64,000 bases of DNA. It comes from CAYWCV01 sp964629885 (lineage in GTDB: Bacteria > Bacteroidota > Rhodothermia > Balneolales > CAYWCV01). A model generated the notes under the pieces. It was not told where the DNA came from and ran no database searches. It worked only from the letters and a program-made list of their open reading frames with translations. Position numbers and translations under genes: made by a program. Each line of letters begins with the position of its first letter. Positions within the stretch are counted from its first letter, which is position 1. Positions 59,795-64,000 of this stretch are shown here, one piece after another. The stretch is from the NCBI GenBank assembly GCA_964629885.1, contig CAZVRJ010000006.1, positions 17,905 to 81,904 on the forward strand, in the 5' to 3' direction.

Positions 59795-60796
59795 CTAATA
59801 ACGTTCATCGCCGAATTCTATTTTTGCACCGATGTCATTTTCGTCAGACTGTGGCACTGCGACGTCATCCTTAAATGATGGTTTCATGCTTAGCCAAGTG
59901 AAGAAAGCCACATTCATGAGCTTGTTCATCACCGACGACACGAGCAGCATGGAGGCAAGTTCAGCCTGTGGGATTCCAAAGGTGCCCGACAGACCGATCA
60001 CGATCGACACAAATATGAGGTCTTTGTTCGGAAGTAAGGGTATCCGGCTTGTGGCTATCTTTGCCGCCATCAAACTGAACCAGTTGGTCATTGACACCAC
60101 AGGGATAGCAATCATCCATTGTAGCAGCTCCAGTGCATGTACGGCAAGGAGTCGCAAGGTGTGGACGCTCAAAATATATAGGGCTTCTCTTCTCGACAAC
60201 GAAAACCAGAGTCGCCGATAATGCCAAGCTATAGCTCCTAGTACTGCAACGACTAGTAAGATCCATGGAAGCCACATTCTTCCCTCCCTACCAACAATAT
60301 CGTTAAACCCAATATGCCCGAATGTCAAAAACACTCCGATCAAAAGAACGGCTATCATTGTGGATGAAACCGTAGATAGAATATTATTATCGCGGATTAC
60401 AGCGATAATTTCCTTTCGGGTGTGATTAAACTTCTTTTTAGCCCAATAGTAGAGGTAAACTTCGCCTGAGTAGGTTATGATGTCCGAGTTGTAGATTTTT
60501 TTGTAAATGAAAACTGGGAGTCCTTGCCCAAGTTTAAAATTCCACGGTTTCTTATAAATAAAGAGCTCGGATATCGGCAGTGCCATATAAATGGCAATCT
60601 GAAGGATGTAAAATAGTGGGTTTCGCGGGAGACTCTTTATGACCTCTACCCATCCGACATGTGTGAGCTGGTATACCAAGAGACCGATAATTCCAACCTG
60701 AACTACCCGATTAAACCACTTCTTCCAACTTGAAGGCGGTTGGGGAGCATTTTCGACAGCTAGCTCACCTTTTGTATCCTCTGAGTCGGATTTCAA
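59795..60796 (-). CDS. lysylphosphatidylglycerol synthase/flippase-like membrane protein
   Basis: A 333-residue membrane protein with about seven hydrophobic segments after an N-terminal hydrophilic tail of 25 residues. The layout and the segments VVQVGIIGLLVYQLTHVGWVEVI and NWFSLMAAKIATSRIPLLPNKDLIFVSIVIGLSG resemble the LPG-synthase/AglD transmembrane-domain family, often called flippase-like. The conserved lysyltransferase domain is absent. Role is unknown; a lipid-linked sugar or lipid function would suit its glycosyltransferase neighbour. The TTG start overlaps the upstream gene's TGA by 4 bases. Confidence 0.6.
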   Translation of the reverse strand: MKSDSEDTKGELAVENAPQPPSSWKKWFNRVVQVGIIGLLVYQLTHVGWVEVIKSLPRNPLFYILQIAIYMALPISELFIYKKPWNFKLGQGLPVFIYKKIYNSDIITYSGEVYLYYWAKKKFNHTRKEIIAVIRDNNILSTVSSTMIAVLLIGVFLTFGHIGFNDIVGREGRMWLPWILLVVAVLGAIAWHYRRLWFSLSRREALYILSVHTLRLLAVHALELLQWMIAIPVVSMTNWFSLMAAKIATSRIPLLPNKDLIFVSIVIGLSGTFGIPQAELASMLLVSSVMNKLMNVAFFTWLSMKPSFKDDVAVPQSDENDIGAKIEFGDERY

Positions 60797-61830
60797 AATG
60801 TTGAGAGCTTTTGCTCACTTTCTAGAGTTGACATTTTGGGCAATACTTGTCTGGCAGACCGCGTGGACAATCTATGCCAAACCAAGTCGGAATACTTATT
60901 GAATGGCTGCTTCTGATGATACCAACCAAAATGCAGACAGTATGGGGTTACATTTAGGTAGTCTCCATTGCCAGGATACAGAGCTAGCAATTTGACCCCA
61001 AAATTTCGAATTCGGGTAGACTTTAACCCGCGGAGCGAATACACAAATTGGTTGCTATAATATTTGCACGACACATATTCGAATTCTGGATCGTACTGAG
61101 TCAAATCTTCTATAAAATCGAGCTGTGGAGAGTGGACACCTTGAAGCCATGGATAAACCGGCACATTGAGCTTCGACATGGCCATTGCCAAACTCCATTC
61201 GCACGATTCCTCGTTGCGTCCCTCTTCGAGTGTGCGGCTCTTAAAATGGGTCTCCGACTTCCGGCTGAGCATTTCGGCGGCTGTATCGCACACTTGTCGC
61301 GTCAGCTCAGGATCGCGGGCATATATCATACCAGACTGCACCCTGCTCAAGTAGGTAAGCCCAAATCGTTTGAGAGTGCGCTTTCGGCGGTTTAGAAGTA
61401 GATCCTTCAAAACTGCGAAGCCCTTTGGAGCACCGAAGAAGGGATCTGAAACCAAAATTCCTGTTATGGTGAACGGATGTGGGGCTAAACTTGCCCAAAG
61501 CGGATCGGGCGATTTGCACCAAACGATGTCTGAGTCCAAAAACATGTTCCGTTCAAAAACCATGTATTTGTAAACGTTGTGCTTGAAGCCTACAATCGAT
61601 CGGTGGTCTGCGTGCAAATACACGTAGTGGTCGAAGAGGTGTGTAAGCCCAGCCTTTTCCAGCATGTCTCTGTGATGCTGTTCACAAATAAGGGCTACAG
61701 GACGTCCTGCGTCGTGCCGTCTTAGCGACACGACGGACGCTACTGCGTGGCGAAGGTACTTTTCGTTTCCGTAGACAACATAAACGTAACCCTCGCCTGA
61801 TATCGGACTAGTTGATACCGATCTTAACAT
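60793..61830 (-). CDS. GT-A-fold nucleotide-diphospho-sugar transferase-like protein
   Basis: A 345-residue protein with a GT-A-like pattern. VYVVYGNEKYLRHAVASVVSLRRH is a typical GT8/GT32-like first strand and helix; VFERNMFLDSDIVWCKSPDPLW provides a DSD metal motif at about 98-100; a catalytic-half segment SGMIYARDPELTRQVCDTAAEML follows. Exact family and sugar are unknown. It is first in a minus-strand unit with the flippase-like and DUF3047 genes; the intergenic gap to the MlaC-like gene upstream is 58 bases. The neighbourhood suggests work on a surface glycan. Confidence 0.7.
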   Translation of the reverse strand: MLRSVSTSPISGEGYVYVVYGNEKYLRHAVASVVSLRRHDAGRPVALICEQHHRDMLEKAGLTHLFDHYVYLHADHRSIVGFKHNVYKYMVFERNMFLDSDIVWCKSPDPLWASLAPHPFTITGILVSDPFFGAPKGFAVLKDLLLNRRKRTLKRFGLTYLSRVQSGMIYARDPELTRQVCDTAAEMLSRKSETHFKSRTLEEGRNEESCEWSLAMAMSKLNVPVYPWLQGVHSPQLDFIEDLTQYDPEFEYVSCKYYSNQFVYSLRGLKSTRIRNFGVKLLALYPGNGDYLNVTPYCLHFGWYHQKQPFNKYSDLVWHRLSTRSARQVLPKMSTLESEQKLSTF

Positions 61831-61888
61831 CGACTATGCTAAATTGGATTGTGATACCAAAGATACGAAGAAATTGTATCCTCAATGA

Positions 61889-62491
61889 TCAAGCTTTGTC
61901 TGCCCGTTTTCTCAGAGCGTCGAGAAGCGAATCGAACCCACGACGACGGATAGTGTTCTGAAATGACTTTTGATAAGATGCTGCCGTCGAAACATTGTCA
62001 ATCACGATATCGGTGATGAACCATTTGTTACCCTTTTTCGACATCGCATAGCTGACGGGTGTGCGCACATTTTCAAAAACTGCTATCGTTTTTACCATCG
62101 CCGTTCCGCCGGTAACAGTTACATCTTCGTATGTCACGCTTGCACGGTAGATGTCTGGCTTGGCCAACGATTGGTCTCTAATGATTTTGGAAAATAGATC
62201 GACGAACTCGCGTTGTTGGGCAGGAGTAGCTACGCCCCATGTATCTTGCAACGCTGTTTTAGCCATGCTTTCAAAATCGACCATGTCGTTGATGATCGAT
62301 TTAAGCTTATTTGTTTGCTCAGCGCTGTGTTTCGTGCCCTTAGGACCCATTAGGGCCTTGATCTCGGCATCTCTACGCTGCATGAGTTGCTTGATGTCGT
62401 TTGAGTCGCTTGAGCTCGATGCAAGTGAAAGTCCGGAACCAGCCGTGACCATCAAAAGTGCAATAACCGCTATAAACTTGATTCTCTTCAT
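61889..62491 (-). CDS. MlaC/Ttg2D-family periplasmic phospholipid-binding protein
   Basis: A 200-residue exported protein (signal peptide VIALLMVTAGSGLSLASS). The MlaC fold pattern is clear: MVDFESMAKTALQDTWGVATPAQQREFVDLFSKII, YEDVTVTGGTAMVKTIAVFEN, and VSYAMSKKGNKWFITDIVIDNVSTAASYQKSFQNTIRRRGFDSLLDALRKR. MlaC ferries phospholipids across the periplasm between an outer-membrane complex and the MlaFEDB ABC system. Those mla genes are not seen here; instead the gene starts 12 bases after a tolC-like gene, an uncommon pairing. Confidence 0.85.
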   Translation of the reverse strand: MKRIKFIAVIALLMVTAGSGLSLASSSSDSNDIKQLMQRRDAEIKALMGPKGTKHSAEQTNKLKSIINDMVDFESMAKTALQDTWGVATPAQQREFVDLFSKIIRDQSLAKPDIYRASVTYEDVTVTGGTAMVKTIAVFENVRTPVSYAMSKKGNKWFITDIVIDNVSTAASYQKSFQNTIRRRGFDSLLDALRKRADKA

Positions 62492-62503
62492 TTATGTTTT
62501 CAT

Positions 62504-63892
62504 TTAATCCAAGATTGGGCGACCAGCAGCTTGCTTAAGCCTACCCAAACTGACATTGTACTCAAAAACTCTTTGTAGGTACTGAACCTCTAATTCAAGA
62601 TTCGTTTTGACGGCCTCAACAAGGTTCTTTACTACTCCTAAACCCAAATCGTAGTCGATCTGTTCCTGCTGGAGCCATTCCTTGCTAGTTTGAAGTGCTT
62701 CAGACGAAGTTTCGATCCGTCGTTGTGCCAGCATGGCATTCTTGTACTTGTCATTAGCATCCAGTACCACACCTGTAACGACCGCATCCCTACTGTATTG
62801 TGCCTGGCGATATTGCAGTCTGGCTTTCTCGGACTTTTGAGCCATCGAAGCGAAATTGAGATTCTGTCGTAGCCCAAATGAATAGACTAGATTCACGTAA
62901 TTGTAACGGTTACCAAAAAGTGGTTGCTGCTGAGTTGGGCGGGGCGTAAAAACGTACTCAGCTCCAAGACCAAGAAAAATAGCTGGCAATTGTTGCGCTT
63001 TCTGTGCCTTCCATCCTGCATAAGCAGCGTTCACAACAGCTTCGAGGGCTTTTGTCTCAGGACGATTCGTAACAGCCGACGAAGTGAATCCGTCAACAGG
63101 ATCGTACACCTGTTCATCGCGTGGATCGAGGAAATCCTCGGCTGGCAGAACCAATACATCACGTTCAAGTCCAAGTACGAGGTTCCAAGTGGAAGCGATG
63201 AAGGCTTCATTTTGCTCAACCTCTTCAGCTCTCGCCAAAAATTCCTGCTTGAAAATCTTCAACTTGTACACTTCGCTCTCTTCAAGATCAGGATCGCCGT
63301 CATCGATCATCTCTTGAAGCCTACGTTCAGCATCATCGAATGTTTTACGTGCATCCACGAGAATACGTTTCAACTCGAGTGACAACTGACGGGCATAGTA
63401 CAGCTCATACAAGCGTATTTCGTATTTCGTCTGCTCAAGCAGATACTGCTCACGGGCAGCAATTGCGCCCGACTTAGCGGCATGAACCGCGCTGCGGATG
63501 GCTCCCCATGTGTAAACGGGCTGTAGCATCCGAACTTCCATCTGGGTGAAGAGCTTCAATCGTCCCCAGTCGTTTCGCAGGTTGGGGTCGAGATAGTACT
63601 CTTCTCTTGGTAGAGGCGCGCCACTGGCTAAAATACTGTCACTGATCACATCTGGAACAATGCCGTGATTGGTGGTCAGCTCAAATCTTGGAAGAAAACC
63701 AAGGAGTCTAGCTTCGCGGATGGCATTCTCAGACACCAGCACACCAGTTTGCCTGGCTCGTAGATCATCTGACTGGGCAATGCCACGTTTGACGAATTCC
63801 TGCAGGTTTACTCTCAGCGTATCCTGCGCTGCCGATGCCGTTGCGATCGAAACAAAGCTGATCAGTATTAACAGATACCGTATAACCGGCAT
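62504..63892 (-). CDS. TolC-family outer membrane channel protein
   Basis: About 462 residues. Signal peptide IRYLLILISFVSIATASAA leads into two OEP repeats: LQEFVKRGIAQSDDLRARQTGVLVSENAIREARLLGFLPRFELTTNHG in the first half, and LVYSFGLRQNLNFASMAQKSEKARLQYRQAQYS with the final LVEAVKTNLELEVQYLQRVFEYNVSLGRLKQA in the second. TolC trimers form the outer-membrane and tunnel part of type I secretion or RND efflux. The start is ATG at 63892; an apparent N-terminal extension to 63997 would run through the terminator and the tRNA-Ser gene. The mlaC-like gene follows by 12 bases. Which pump it serves is not shown. Confidence 0.9.
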   Translation of the reverse strand: MPVIRYLLILISFVSIATASAAQDTLRVNLQEFVKRGIAQSDDLRARQTGVLVSENAIREARLLGFLPRFELTTNHGIVPDVISDSILASGAPLPREEYYLDPNLRNDWGRLKLFTQMEVRMLQPVYTWGAIRSAVHAAKSGAIAAREQYLLEQTKYEIRLYELYYARQLSLELKRILVDARKTFDDAERRLQEMIDDGDPDLEESEVYKLKIFKQEFLARAEEVEQNEAFIASTWNLVLGLERDVLVLPAEDFLDPRDEQVYDPVDGFTSSAVTNRPETKALEAVVNAAYAGWKAQKAQQLPAIFLGLGAEYVFTPRPTQQQPLFGNRYNYVNLVYSFGLRQNLNFASMAQKSEKARLQYRQAQYSRDAVVTGVVLDANDKYKNAMLAQRRIETSSEALQTSKEWLQQEQIDYDLGLGVVKNLVEAVKTNLELEVQYLQRVFEYNVSLGRLKQAAGRPILD

Positions 63893-63920
63893 ACAATTGG
63901 CTTTTAGGTTGCCATGAAAG

Positions 63921-63943
63921 AAAAAGCCCCTAGTCGGGGCTTT
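63921..63943 (-). terminator. Rho-independent terminator after tRNA-Ser
   Basis: On the minus strand AAAGCCCC-GACTA-GGGGCTTTTT forms an 8-bp stem with a U-run. It ends the tRNA-Ser transcript 4 bases after the tRNA's discriminator base, so the tolC-like gene needs its own promoter. Confidence 0.85.
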
Positions 63944-63946
63944 GAG

Positions 63947-64000
63947 CGGAGAGAGAGGGATTCGAACCCCCGGTCCCAGGAGGACAACGGTTTTCAAGAC
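63947..64000 (-). tRNA. tRNA-Ser (anticodon UGA), 5' part outside window
   Basis: The minus strand shows the anticodon loop CTTGAAA (anticodon TGA, Ser) with ACCG after it, a long class II variable arm (TGTCC-TCCT-GGGAC), the T-arm GGGGG-TTCGAAT-CCCTC, the 3' acceptor strand TCTCTCC and discriminator G at 63947. CCA is not encoded. The acceptor 5' strand, D-arm and most of the 5' anticodon stem lie beyond base 64000. A terminator follows directly. Confidence 0.93.

Noticed and set aside
1..64000. Mobile elements, prophage, toxin-antitoxin or defence islands
   Set aside because: No transposase, integrase, terminal repeats, phage gene, restriction or Cas gene was found on reading both strands; neighbours are mostly housekeeping and envelope genes.

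Overview
The window reads as a gene-dense chromosomal segment of a Gram-negative bacterium of the Bacteroidota/Chlorobi/Kapabacteria (FCB) side of the tree. Support for this comes from a GWxTD-family secreted protein, a DUF2795 protein, an AtuA-family protein, BamA-like, MlaC-like, TolC-like and SPOR envelope proteins, a TatA-gatA neighbourhood, and short operons with 4-base stop/start overlaps. No rRNA, insertion sequence, phage gene or CRISPR array is visible. A tRNA-Ser(UGA) is cut by the right edge. No gene-free stretch exceeds about 300 bases; the longest gaps (about 13.08-13.29, 20.15-20.33 and 25.85-26.13 kb) lie between divergent genes. The species cannot be named from the sequence alone.

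Layout. 0-5 kb: the end of a BNR-repeat secreted protein, a DUF192 lipoprotein, fructose-bisphosphatase, dephospho-CoA kinase, release factor 2 with a programmed +1 frameshift, a 60-residue membrane protein and an inositol-phosphatase-family enzyme. 5-13 kb (minus strand): AtuA-family protein, renalase-like flavoprotein, then the two unequal halves of a heterodimeric ABC exporter on either side of an RNase Z gene that carries a long Asn/Arg/Gly repeat tail interrupted by a 100-N assembly gap. 13-14.2 kb: a Fur-family regulator with a perfect 19-bp palindrome in front, and a MerC-like His-rich membrane protein. 14.2-20.2 kb (minus): an acyl-CoA carboxylase beta subunit and three tandem amidohydrolase-family proteins, only the middle one with an intact metal site. 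20.3-25.2 kb (plus): GWxTD protein, pdxA, methyltransferase, FtsE-like ATPase, queG. 25.2-31 kb: an ECF sigma factor, a small barrel protein, and a minus-strand operon tatA-gatA-SDR-M28 peptidase-prmA.

31-38.7 kb (plus): DUF2795 protein, BamA/TamA-like protein, cyclic-nucleotide-domain protein, rlmD-like methyltransferase, carotenoid-desaturase-like protein, GltS-like transporter. 39.3-44.9 kb (plus): glycosyltransferase, deoC, an active aldehyde dehydrogenase overlapping a catalytically dead half-length one, a SPOR lipoprotein and a PolB-like exonuclease. 44.9-50.2 kb: glgA-glgC (glycogen synthesis), a NatAB-type ABC system and an unknown 86-residue protein. 50.2-53.3 kb: a protein resembling M1 aminopeptidases but without the zinc site, and a second inositol-phosphatase homologue. 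53.4-64 kb: tex, an MMPL/RND exporter, glycosyltransferases, a flippase-like membrane protein, DUF3047, MlaC-like and TolC-like proteins, then tRNA-Ser.

Recurring themes are envelope building and transport, and pairs of one active and one degenerate paralogue (ABC exporter, amidohydrolases, aldehyde dehydrogenases). The most unusual items are the RNase Z with a disordered repeat tail inside an ABC exporter operon, the putative metal-responsive palindrome, and the degenerate M1-like protein.
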